Shown here: positions 1 through 9,630 of the stretch, piece after piece
Numbering within the stretch: the first letter of the stretch is position 1
How the letters are laid out: every line of letters begins with the position of its first letter
NCBI RefSeq assembly: GCF_932274485.2
Contig: NC_065881.2
Span: 63,870,702-63,934,701, forward strand
Source of the DNA: Patella vulgata
Taxonomy: Eukaryota; Mollusca; Gastropoda; Patellidae
Direction of reading: 5' to 3'
DNA length: 64,000 nt
Program-made: the position numbers and the translations under genes
The notes under the pieces: model-generated
Database searches by the model: none
What the model saw: only the letters and a program-made list of their open reading frames with translations
Told to the model about the DNA's origin: nothing

Positions 1-3000
1 TATTCAAAACAAAAGTTATAAAAGTTAATATAATCCACACCTTAACAGTAAGTCCAATATTTAGAGTAGAATTTTATACAGTTCTTCACTTTGAGACACT
101 TTCTAACTGTTACACTGATTATTCTTGACTTAAAATAAGATTGCACACTGTGTAGAGGAGAGCAGCCTGTACAACCACTTCCTCCGCTGCTCCAATACGA
201 TTTGACAGCTTAAGGCTTTCACGGCCGTTTATGTTTCGTCAATAGTATTGTCACGTAGGTTATGATACAGACTCTGTTTTCTAGTATAGCGCTTTACTGG
301 GGTCAATCGGTGCGAGAGCAGTCACGTGATGTTATCATGACACGTGTGCGTTGGTTTACTACGACAGTAGGCAGGTATGTAACGGTAGAGCCACGCCCCT
401 TTTCCGCCTAATGAATTAAAGTATATCTAGAAATTCGCAATTAGCAAGTCATCGAAAACGTGTATTGGACTTGTAATTTGTTCTTCTGTGCATATATTTA
501 TATTACACCCCTCCCCTTTTCATATTATTCTAATCGATCTTTGAATTAAAATACCAAATGTTTATACACACTGACGAGATATCTGCAAAACTTTCAATAA
601 AAATTTCCGTGTTACACACCAGCGTAACGCGATTTTTTTTATAGGTGGCGGTATCTTTCCTTTCCTCGTGTCATTCGGTTCAATCAACAAGAATTTACTA
701 AGAGATGTAACGACAGAGATTTATTTTCTTGTTGCAAGGTACACATGGCTTTTTTTGCATTATGTTTTCCTATTTTCAAGAACCTTTTACAATATACAGA
801 CGGTTTGGACCCAGTGTACTTATTGATCGTTGTTGGTACAATGACCGAAAAAGAGAAAGCGGCGAGGAATGCGGACGAGCGGCAAATAGAAAGGCTATAA
901 TACTCGACAACTCTATACTTTTTAGCAAGATACCAGCATAATACGGAAGTGTACCACCTTGCTGCCAGTCGGCGTGTGCACTTAACTCACTTAGCTTGCA
1001 ACAAACGGGTAATGATAGATATTACGAAGCGGGTTAGGTGAGCTTCAAGGGGACATGATAGTTTCATCCCACGAATTCAACAGTTACATGGAACAAATTA
1101 AGCACATCGGGAAATAATAGATAGTTCTACAACAAGTGGAATGTAGTAATTATTTGATCATTTTTGCACCTCGTGCTACAGGTAAAATATTTGCACCTAG
1201 CAGCACGAGCTCTGGGCGGATTTCCACACATGTACACGAGTTCTATATTTAAGACTAATTTACACCCGGTAAGTAATAACGGAAAAAATAAGACGTCAAA
1301 ACACTGACATGATGCCTGCTGAATAGACTTAATTATTCGAGCTCTCTTTTTTTCTTGTTTTTTTTTTATCGTGGAAACTAATTAAAATGATTTATAAAGA
1401 CAGTAGCAATAGGAAACGCGTACATTTACATTTTCCATGATGTATAGACTTCATGTATGATAAGTTTCAAAACGTTAAGTTATTACCAATTTACACGTAA
1501 CGTTGTAGTGCAGATGCATTACTGGTGCTCAGACCGACAATGTACGTGTAATGTTAATGTTCTGGTCGAAACAATTAAATTTATTAATTAATTATGTCGA
1601 TGTTTTCGTGAAGCAATAAATCAAATCGCCTTGTATACTATTATATCTTTTAAAATTATGAGAATTCTTCTTAAAAAAAAAAAAAAAAATAGAACACATG
1701 CATATAGGAATAGAACAGGGTGAACCATCTTCACCATGAATATTCATCAAACACATTACAAAGTTTGGGATGTGGAGATGAAATACGTGAATCGAGAATA
1801 CCATCGGTATAAGGATAAACGTTAGCTAGTGTATGGTATGGTATTGTTATTTTTTGTCTGGTACCTTTACAAGAAAAGTTCCAGAGGCTTTAAATCTGGT
1901 CCACCTGATCAAACAGATTTCACTTTATCACGACTTGATTACAACTGATAAGGGCGGGTTGATTTATTTCTTCCGGGCATTTATTGTTTATTTAAACCTT
2001 TATATCCATTGTCCTTAGAATATAGTAATAATCTCTGCATCTCTTTATTCTGTGTACTCAGACGTGCAGATTGCGCATTCAAAGATTTAGCATGGGTGTA
2101 TTTATAACGCGTGATACAGACGGGTCCGTCTGGTTCTTTCTTTTTGCAAACACATAGTGCATTGATTTATAGATAAGAAAACAAAGACGCTTAGATTATT
2201 TTTAATCAGTTTGATGATGATAATGCCATTTTTACATCTTGAATTATCACATACTATTCGTTATAATTAGTAATGTATGATGTATGCTTTTGCTTTGTCA
2301 AGAAAATGACATCAGCAGTTTACATAACGAATTTGTGTCAAATCTAACGGAAATTATACTTAGTGGCTATCACGAAATTAATCATTTCTCCGCAATATTA
2401 TAGTCAAACAGCTTTATCTTCCCATGAACAGTGTGCAACAGGCGTCAATAATAACCTTTCCCACCCCTGTAAAGGAATAGTTATGTCAGTTGCGTAATAT
2501 ATTTCAATTTTTTATTGTTCAAGTTAATCCCCACTAAAATATCGGTGACCGACGAGCAGTAAACAAGGCACTCATATATACGTTATGAATGAATTTGATT
2601 TACATTAATAAATAGCGCTCGCTTCGTAAACAAGAAATTATTGACAAGGGGTCATTTGGGATGACTATGTAGCCTTTTCAAAATAGTAAGGAAATGTATT
2701 AAAGTTCCCGTTTTTAACGCACACCCTAAATAAGTGGGTATGACGAAATGATGTTCTATTCCATTTGACCGCTTTTTTTCTTTTGTTTACGGAGAATGTG
2801 ACCACGTGCACATTCCACGCTAATATTTGATCAATGGGAAACGCGAAGAGGGTAGGAGTTATCGAACTTGAAATGTGTTGAAATCCAGTATGTTTCGTAT
2901 TTGTATCGTGTGTATAAAGTTCGAGAATTTCCCTATTAATAAAGCACCAAATATGGATTGCGTATACGTATGTATCAGCAGTTTTTGACTAACACTGGGG

Positions 3001-3469
3001 TTTTTAATTATCGCTTGTCACTGGGTTCAAATAGTGGACGTTGTCACACATATTATTGTCTAATTATCAATAGGAAAACCCTTATGCCTTTAGTACAGTG
3101 TAACGTCGTATAATAATATACTCCATTGATGATGTATGCAAATATAATGACAAAGAGTGAATTCATTATTTTTTGGGGGGTTGTATTACATTTGACGTCA
3201 AGGGGCCTTTAACCTATTCTAGGGACATTTCCATATTTTAGCCATGTTCGTTACACACCCACTAAATCCACCTATAATTTAATAATAAATTATTAGAATA
3301 AGTAAAAAGCAGACTTGATTAGTGTTTTTAAATATGTTTCGGCATGGACACCGGTAAGTATAAAACCAACAGGAAAAGGATCCCTGTGTTTATCTTGATT
3401 ATATTTATTCTTCTTACGATATGGTTGAAAGATGCGGTTTTCAATTCCACGAGTAAACTAAATATTTTT
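1..3469. other. non-coding stretch, nothing recognised
   Basis: AT-rich DNA with short poly-T and poly-A runs (about 1350-1370 and 1673-1689). Open frames here are at most 70 codons, with no splice-bounded structure or domain I could recognise. A GTAAGT occurs near 1266 and near 3354, but no convincing exon precedes either. I see no repeat shared with the rest of the window. Confidence 0.55.
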
Positions 3470-3470
3470 T

Positions 3471-3755
3471 GAGAGAGAGAGAGAGAGAGAGAGAGGGTTT
3501 AACGTCCACTGGACATAAACTAGGTCATTTCGGGAATAACATATGGTTTAATTGTATTTCAATAATTCGCTTGCGCGTAGGGGTCTTTAGCAGTGGGAGG
3601 AAACCGGAGGACCCGGAGAAAACCCATGAGGTTGGACAGGCGACCCTACTCCTTGTCACGTACAACCGGGGAATCGAAACCACGCCAGTTGCCTCAATGA
3701 CAGGCTTTATGATACAGCGCACACGTGCTAACCATTCAAATCCAACCCCCCAAAT
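3471..3755 (-). repeat. SINE-A copy, near full length
   Basis: Read on the minus strand this is a tRNA-headed SINE: a degenerate A-box region near 3735-3750, a B-box-like GGTTTCGATTCCCC near 3668-3682, a body with the conserved GCGAATTATTGAAATA segment, GACGTTAAA near 3500, and a (TC)n tail seen as (GA)n at 3471-3495 on the plus strand. It matches the copies at 6901-7180 and 12422-12737 along its length. Flanks AAATATTTTTT and AAATTTTTT suggest a decayed target-site duplication. The 97-codon plus-strand and 65-codon minus-strand frames here are SINE sequence, not genes. Confidence 0.9.
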
Positions 3756-5552
3756 TTTTTAAGGTTTTATGGAAGTTTGTATGTTCACGAATACTGTAGC
3801 GGGATTTTTTAAAAAAGTATTTTAGTATTTAAAAAATGTATCATTGTCAATAAACTAAATGTCCACCCTTTAAGAACTGCACCGTGCTTCGCTGGTCTAT
3901 AATCAACCCGACATGAATTTTGACCAAATACCCAACAGATTAGCATTAGATTAGTCCTTCCTTAATTCTTTTCAGCACACCTGGACTTGTGCACTCAATG
4001 ACGTTCGTACCTTTTAATCACAAATTATTGCTCTGGGCGATATCACTCCGGACAGTTTGTCCACTCTTATGTGTTACTAATTGAGCGTGCACAAATCTCA
4101 ATTACAGCTAAACGGTTGATTTGATAAAGAGGTTTAGCCCACAATGGAGTCGGCACAATCCTCTTTTTATTACACGTATTGATCCTTCAAGTGAATTAAC
4201 GCTCAGAAATCAGTGATTAAAACATTTAAAGCCCATACTTCTCGTGGTCTGTATTTTGGAAGTTTGCGGTTAATAAACATGCCACTAATGCGATTTTAAG
4301 CAAACACCCCAACAAAACAATATAATAAACAGGGGGACATCAAGTGCATTTCATAGAATTTCAAAAAGATACGCTGGACAATTTATTACGTTATTTTAGC
4401 GCATGCACTCTTCGAGGCGGAACTGGAATTATGTCACAGAATGAACAAAGATTACGTCACGCCAAAGACTAGACATGAATTACGTAATTTTAAGAGCCTA
4501 CGCTCGGCGGGTGTCCGTCTGTGTATGCGGTATGAGGTCAAGATCACATATTAATATATCATAAACCGACATCAAATGTGGACAGGCCATATTGAGACAT
4601 CCGTTAGATAATCTGTGGTTGGCAGAGTTATTTATTATATCACATGTCAAACGAAGAGACCCTTGGTCAGTCATGTCCATAGTACAAAGTTATGAGTTCA
4701 TTATTATAGTAAACTTGACACCGTGATGCACTCGGTGAACTTTGGCTAAACGATCTGATCGTCGGCTTCTACCCATATTATTCTAGCCGTAGTGTTGATT
4801 GATTCTGGGCAGACAAATGTTATTTCACAAAATGATTTTCAGTTTGACACCTGAATGATAAAGTTCTTGAGGCATTGTTCTTATGTTTGGACTGGAAGTG
4901 GCTATGACTTAAAATGAAGGAGAAAAAATAAACCGCCTTGTTCCATGTTACGAACTTCTATGGTCAAAGACAACATTTTCTGAGTCTCTGAACTGTGTTA
5001 AAGAAAGGTTACGGCGTCCGAGTGGTTTGTCCATTGACGACTTTGTTTAGATTCAATGTACTAGAACAAAATAAATTGTACTTTAAATAGAATTTTATTT
5101 AACAAGATATCGGTGAACAATTGCGTATTATGATACATATTTGATCTATACTTATGTCAATAAATTCAAACTTGTTATTTTTATCAAAAAATATGACAGA
5201 AAGGCGTCAAAAATAGCTTTTAACTCTCGTATGGATTGACAAGCAGTAAAAAAGATAAAACGCAATTCGTTTTTAGAATTATCTGTTTTATAATCATGTC
5301 AATACTTCGTTTTACTTACTTCCGAGCAAAAAGAAACAAGAAATTCTGATTTTGAATGTAAATATCACATTTTCATTTATTGAACGACGAACCTTCAAAG
5401 AAATTTTAACCTTTTGATCAAAGAAATTATCGTTTGTGTGGTGCATTAAAAAGGAATATTGACAATAATGTAGGCGTATTGAAACACGAATTTTCAATTT
5501 ATTAATTAAACCGACATTTGGTTTTTAAAATGTCATATTTATTTGATTTCAG
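3756..5552. other. non-coding stretch, nothing recognised
   Basis: AT-rich sequence with only short open frames (60-61 codons). No repeat family from elsewhere in the window is recognisable here. Confidence 0.5.
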
Positions 5553-5623
5553 AATTTAAACACATTCCTACTGTAGACGACCTATGCAGTGTTGATTTCG
5601 ATCTGACCAAATATCGACTATAA
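5553..5623 (+). CDS. weak candidate terminal exon
   Basis: A T-rich tract ending in TTTCAG precedes a frame (two bases, then FKHIPTVDDLCSVDFDLTKYRL, shown here as FKHIPTVDDL and CSVDFDLTKYRL) that stops at 5621-5623. I chose this frame because the acceptor fixes the start and the other frames give less. No domain is recognised and no upstream exon was found. T-rich tracts ending in CAG followed by about 20 open codons are expected by chance in DNA like this, so confidence is low. Confidence 0.12.
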
Positions 5624-5883
5624 TAATATGTTTATCTGATAAACACTTACGCCTATGTTAAAATCATTTATCATCATTCTTACTCATCATCTAGGCTTTG
5701 GCAAAATACAGAAAAATACGGACTTCTTTGTGTTAAATCAGTTAAAACTGTTAATAATTACTGCTATCATTAGCGCATATTTCTTTGTTTTCGATAATTG
5801 TGTCGTTGCTTCCATTGCAGGCATGAGGCATATACGGGACAGGAAGTAACATGGGCTGCTAAACTTCGTGAATTATCTTTTAT

Positions 5884-5991
5884 CTTTCCTGCCACTGTTA
5901 AATAATCTCCTTCCCAAGCGAATTATTGAAATAAAACAAACGATAAGTAAGTTACTGAATGATCTATTTTTTTGTTAAGTGAACATTAAAC
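5884..5991 (+). repeat. old SINE-A body, interrupted by the foldback element
   Basis: A diverged SINE-A body on the plus strand: the stretch CAAGCGAATTATTGAAATA matches other copies exactly, and the preceding TCCTGCCACTG aligns with TCCTCCCACTG of younger copies. It runs to ATTAAAC at 5985-5991. The tail resumes at 7443 after the inverted-repeat element, so the SINE was present before that element landed. The tRNA-like head is lost or unrecognisable. Confidence 0.7.
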
Positions 5992-6009
5992 TATGGTGGC
6001 TGATTGGTA

Positions 6010-6246
6010 TCATGTCGTAATGTCGTGATGTCGCCTTTCATAACGCGACAACCCGACAACCCGACATCACGACATTTCTACCCGACATCACGACAACCCG
6101 ACAACCCGACACCACGACATTTTTACCCGACATCACGACATTTTTACCCGACATTACGACACTAAAAATGTCGGGTAAAAATGTCGTGTTGTCGGGATGT
6201 CGTGATGTCGGGTTGTCGGGTTGTCGTGATGTCGGGTTGTCGCGTT
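6010..6246. repeat. left arm: palindromic GTCG minisatellite
   Basis: Repeats of a roughly 21-bp unit around ACCCGACATCACGACATT alternate with shorter CGACAACC units. The orientation flips near 6163, so the arm is itself a large hairpin (plus-sense units at 6048-6160, complementary units at 6165-6240). Confidence 0.9.
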
Positions 6247-6458
6247 ATATCTTCACCATGTTGTACATCTCTATATTCGTTTAAAAAACAACTTAAAACA
6301 CAATTATTTAATCAGGCTTTTAACAATCGTTAACGTGTTCATAATCTTGTTGTTTATTTATGATTTTCCTAAGGCTAAGCAGAGATAAGCAATTTGATTG
6401 GTCGATGTTTTGGGACACAATAACCTTGATTCTAGCTAATTCTGAGTTTGATCATGAA

Positions 6459-6470
6459 AGAGAGAGAGAG

Positions 6471-6510
<40 letters not shown>

Positions 6511-6740
6511 GAGGTTTAACGTCCATTTGACACAAACTAGGTCATTTGGGGACTAACATATGGTTCAATTTTATTTCAATAATTCGCTTGCGCGTAGGTC
6601 TTCAGCAGTGGGAGGAAACCCGGAGAAAACCCACAAGGTTAGACAGACGATCCTACTCTTTGTTATGTACAAGCTTGGGCTGGAAACCACACCACTTGAC
6701 TCAATGACAGACACACAGACAAGGGCGGCTTCATAATATG
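6459..6740 (-). repeat. SINE-A copy inside the foldback element
   Basis: Minus-strand SINE-A with a long (GA)n tract (6459-6508 on plus) as its tail, the conserved body (AATAATTCGCTTGCGCG at about 6580), the B-box region degraded at about 6670-6690, and the head lost past about 6715. It lies between the two GTCG arms. Confidence 0.85.
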
Positions 6741-6752
6741 TTCACATTATGA

Positions 6753-6808
6753 AATGAAATGGAGTTTAACGTCCTACTGTTCTGCTCCGATTGAGCTAAT
6801 GAAGACGG
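6753..6808 (-). repeat. SINE-B 3' fragment
   Basis: GAAATGAAATGGAGTTTAAC followed by a GTCCTACTGTTCTGCTCC-type segment and GCTAATGAAGACGG matches the 3' end of SINE-B in minus orientation. Only about 55 bp remain. Confidence 0.8.
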
Positions 6809-6900
6809 TTCACATTATGAATGTGGACGTATACAAATGGATACGAATGCAACTCAAACTGCACTGTTAGTATGAATCTACTTCCATTTTCTTAATTGCC

Positions 6901-7180
6901 GGGGGGTTGGATGGCTGAATGGTTAGCGTGCGCGCGCTGTATCATAAAGTCTGTCATTGAGTCGACTGGCGTGGTTTCGAATCCCCGGTTGTACGTGACA
7001 AGGAGTAGGGTCGCCTGTCCAACCTCGTGGGTTTTCTCCGGGTCCTCCGGTTTCCTCCCACTGCTAAAGACCCCTACGCGCAAGCGAATTATTGAAATAA
7101 AATTTAAAAACCATATGTTAGTCCCGAAATGACCTAGTTTGTGTCGAGTGGACGTTAAAACCCATTTCTCTCTCTCTCTC
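6901..7180 (+). repeat. SINE-A copy, full length with TSD
   Basis: The best SINE-A copy in the window. The head starts with GGGGTTGGATGGCTGAATGG (A box) and has GTGGTTTCGAATCCCC (B box) at 6971-6986, then the body, GTGGACGTTAAAACC at 7148-7162 and a (TC)n tail. TCTTAATTGCC at 6890-6900 recurs at 7181-7191 as an 11-bp perfect target-site duplication, which fixes both ends. The 78- and 63-codon frames here are SINE sequence. Confidence 0.95.
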
Positions 7181-7234
7181 TCTTAATTGCCAGTTTTTTG
7201 TTATGAATATCATCATGGCCGCTCATAACATTTA

Positions 7235-7442
7235 TCATGAAAGTCGACAACCCGACAACCCGACATCACGACAACCCGACAACACGACATTTTTACCCGA
7301 CATCACGACATTTTTACCCGACATCACGACATTTTTAGTGTCGTAATGTCGGGTAAAAATGTTGTCGGGTAGAAATGTCGTGATGTCGGGTTATCGCGTT
7401 ATGAAAGGCGACATCACGACATGATACCAATCAGCCACCATA
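7235..7442. repeat. right arm: palindromic GTCG minisatellite plus TIR
   Basis: Inverted counterpart of the left arm. It carries the same approximately 21-bp GTCG units with a flip near 7335, followed by the complement of the left terminal inverted repeat, ending CAGCCACCATA. Confidence 0.9.
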
Positions 7443-7465
7443 TTAAACCCCATTTCCCTCTCTAT
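7443..7465 (+). repeat. tail of the interrupted old SINE-A
   Basis: TTAAACCCCATTTCCCTCTC has the SINE-A 3' end form (TTAAACCC then a pyrimidine tail) and directly abuts the foldback element, completing the copy that begins at 5884. Confidence 0.65.
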
Positions 7466-8422
7466 ATTTAAGATTTCAAATTCATAATCTTTACCCAGAA
7501 AGGACAGCTTCAGACAGCACTTGTTTCAATGGCATTTAGTACTTGAACTGGAAATACACAGGACACAATTCCATTATTGAGCCACGTTTTGAGTAGACTT
7601 TTCTAGTCTTTATCATGCATCAAACAAACAATGAAGGCGGTTTTTCTAATTTTTAATTTTATAATCTTTTATCAAATACTAAAGATCATAGATAGATTCA
7701 TCTGCCTTTTGATCCAAGCCTATCAAATTTTATAATCACTACTCCTTATGCAAACAAATTGCTTTAATATAGAGGGTGAAGTTGGTTTAAGTTGACGGAT
7801 TAATCTATCATCACTAACACCATCACGTTCAGATAAAGATCACATTACCCTTTTATCATTAATACTTCTATCTTCATCCCTGTGATGCTATCTCGGGTTT
7901 CAATATTGCTAATTAATTAGTGAGATGTCCCCAGGTGAACATTCTATAAGGTGTGCCACGCGTCTCTCTTAGATTATGATCTAGTGCAATCTTTAGTATC
8001 TCTCCTGGTATCATCCCATCTCCCTTGATTGTGATTTCTGATCTGCGATAAACTTCGTTCCGTTACACTATCCCAATGGTTTTAAGTGATGTCACACAGG
8101 TTGGATGCACACTTTCCTTTTTCGAAACACCATACATAATATACGACTTTTCTCCACATTAGAGGCCCACTAATATAACCATTGTTTAATTGTGTTCAAT
8201 TCGTGCAATGAATATAGGTTTTTGACTATAGATACACTAGGGCCCATTTAACTTATGTCATGGTTCCCTGGTTACTGGGGATGCTAAATATGTTAGAAAG
8301 GCATCAAGAATGATATTCTTTGAACAATGTAGCATCTTTAAGCTCCTAGTATACTAATACCAATAAATAGATTAGTGTTACTATATTTTATTCGGGTTTT
8401 ATCAGTGTTTCTTTTTTTGCAG
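7466..8422. other. non-coding stretch, nothing recognised
   Basis: AT-rich sequence with no open frame of 60 codons or more and no repeat family that I could match. Confidence 0.5.
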
Positions 8423-8471
8423 CAATCCAAAACTTGACAGCTGCGTGAAGTGCCCAAACGAATACTTGTAG
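8423..8471 (+). CDS. weak candidate cysteine-bearing terminal exon
   Basis: A strong pyrimidine tract (TTTCTTTTTTTGCAG ending at 8422) precedes a short frame: one base, then NPKLDSCVKCPNEYL and a stop at 8469-8471. The CxxC spacing resembles extracellular cysteine-rich repeats, but 15 residues cannot identify a family. The other two frames stop at once. No companion exon was found, and chance is a real alternative. Confidence 0.15.
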
Positions 8472-8649
8472 CAAATTAGCTTGGACCCGGATTGTAGAAG
8501 CCGATGGCTACAGGGTGTAAGATGCTTTTTCGAACAGTCACCAGCTAAGTGGTTTTAAAAAAATGTACAAGAAAAATTTAGAAGCTATAAAATTAAACAG
8601 GGAGGTCTATTGGCCCGTTATTTTTAAACGTACATAGTAGATCATGAGG

Positions 8650-8735
8650 TCTGTTATCTGGTTCGATTCCATGCTTGTTCGTGACAAGGATAACCTGCCT
8701 TACCTCTTGGGTTTTCTACAGATTCATATATGGTT
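8650..8735 (+). repeat. decayed SINE-A fragment
   Basis: The run CTGGTTCGATTCCATGCTTG, then GTGACAAGGATAACCTGCC and CTTGGGTTTTCT follow the order of the SINE-A B-box region and body, with many changes. Both ends are lost. Confidence 0.55.
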
Positions 8736-9441
8736 TCAGTTAGGTCGAAGACAATGCTACTGCTAGGGCTGTGTGGAACACGAGGTACCAATATTGGAGA
8801 AGAAGGGTCAGTCAGACAAAGGCATTTTGCTTAATACATTTTGACAGACTTGTACCATATAAAAGTTTAATAAATATCAAAAGCTGTATTTTAATACAGT
8901 GATTGCATTCCATTCCTATTGTCTTCTAAACTTATTATCATAAATCAGTCATCTGGTAATGATCGCGCCATTGTACACTTTGTAATCACTCACTTTTACT
9001 TAAAGGTAAAGAAAAAATAGAAAGAATGAAATTAAGAGTCAATAAAGAAATAATTTATCTTTAGGTTCACTGGATTTAGTGATTAGTGGAGAAATTGTAC
9101 TAAGGGTATGATCATTAAGGTAAATCTCATTAATAAAGGAAGCGTGTCGTACTCAATGACCACTAATAAATATACAATATGATATTATAGAAAGTAATTG
9201 CACCGCACGCTGGTCATTCAAGATCATGACGTGTTACATCAAGGTATGTCTACCATAAGTGAATAAACGGAATGACAAAAGAAACGTTATAATTGTCCAC
9301 CTTTCACCGCGACTCCTTCAAATGGTCATCTTGGTATCGTGGAAAATGTGTAGGTGCAACATGGGCTAGTCTTTGAATATGTTCACCACCCACGATAACA
9401 TTATTGCCAATGAACAGTGAACATCGGAACTTTCCCCGGTT
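8736..9441. other. non-coding stretch, nothing recognised
   Basis: No open frame or repeat that I can support in this stretch. Confidence 0.5.
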
Positions 9442-9456
9442 AAGGAGAGAGAGAGC

Positions 9457-9491
<35 letters not shown>

Positions 9492-9630
9492 TAGGGTGGA
9501 GAACCTGGAGGAAATCCAAGAGGTTGAACGGGTCACCCAGCTCCGTGTCAAGTACAAGATTGGGATCGAAACCACGCCACTTGACTCAATGACAGGCCCC
9601 ATGATCTAAACCACACGCGTTAGACCGCGT
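9442..9630 (-). repeat. SINE-A copy with central deletion
   Basis: Minus orientation: a (GA)n tail at about 9442-9487 is joined directly to the middle of the body (GGAGGAAATCCAAGAGG), so the GCGAATTATTG segment and GACGTTAAAC are missing. The B-box region (GGGATCGAAACCACGCC on plus) and a degraded head follow to about 9630. The 62-78-codon frames here come from the GA tract and SINE body. Confidence 0.8.

Larger units (their letters stand above)
5992..7442. mobile_element. foldback-like inverted-repeat element
   Basis: The outer ends are inverted copies: TATGGTGGCTGATTGGTATC at 5992 and its complement ending at 7442. The inverted match continues through CGCCTTTCATAACGCG into arms built from GTCG-rich repeats (left about 5992-6246, right about 7235-7442). 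TTAAAC at 5986-5991 recurs at 7443-7448 and is the likely 6-bp target-site duplication. Long inverted repeats made of internal short repeats are the hallmark of Foldback-type DNA elements; the superfamily here is not established. No transposase frame is present, so it would be non-autonomous. The middle is filled by SINE copies. Confidence 0.75.

Noticed and set aside
6901-6986. tRNA gene
   Set aside because: A and B boxes are present, but they head a SINE with body, tail and target-site duplication, and no clean cloverleaf is visible.
5994-7440. CRISPR array
   Set aside because: The short repeats have no unique spacers of constant length, change orientation and form terminal inverted repeats in animal-type DNA.
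9304-9602. Serine/leucine-rich frames over 62-78 codons
   Set aside because: They translate a (GA)n/(TC)n SINE tail.
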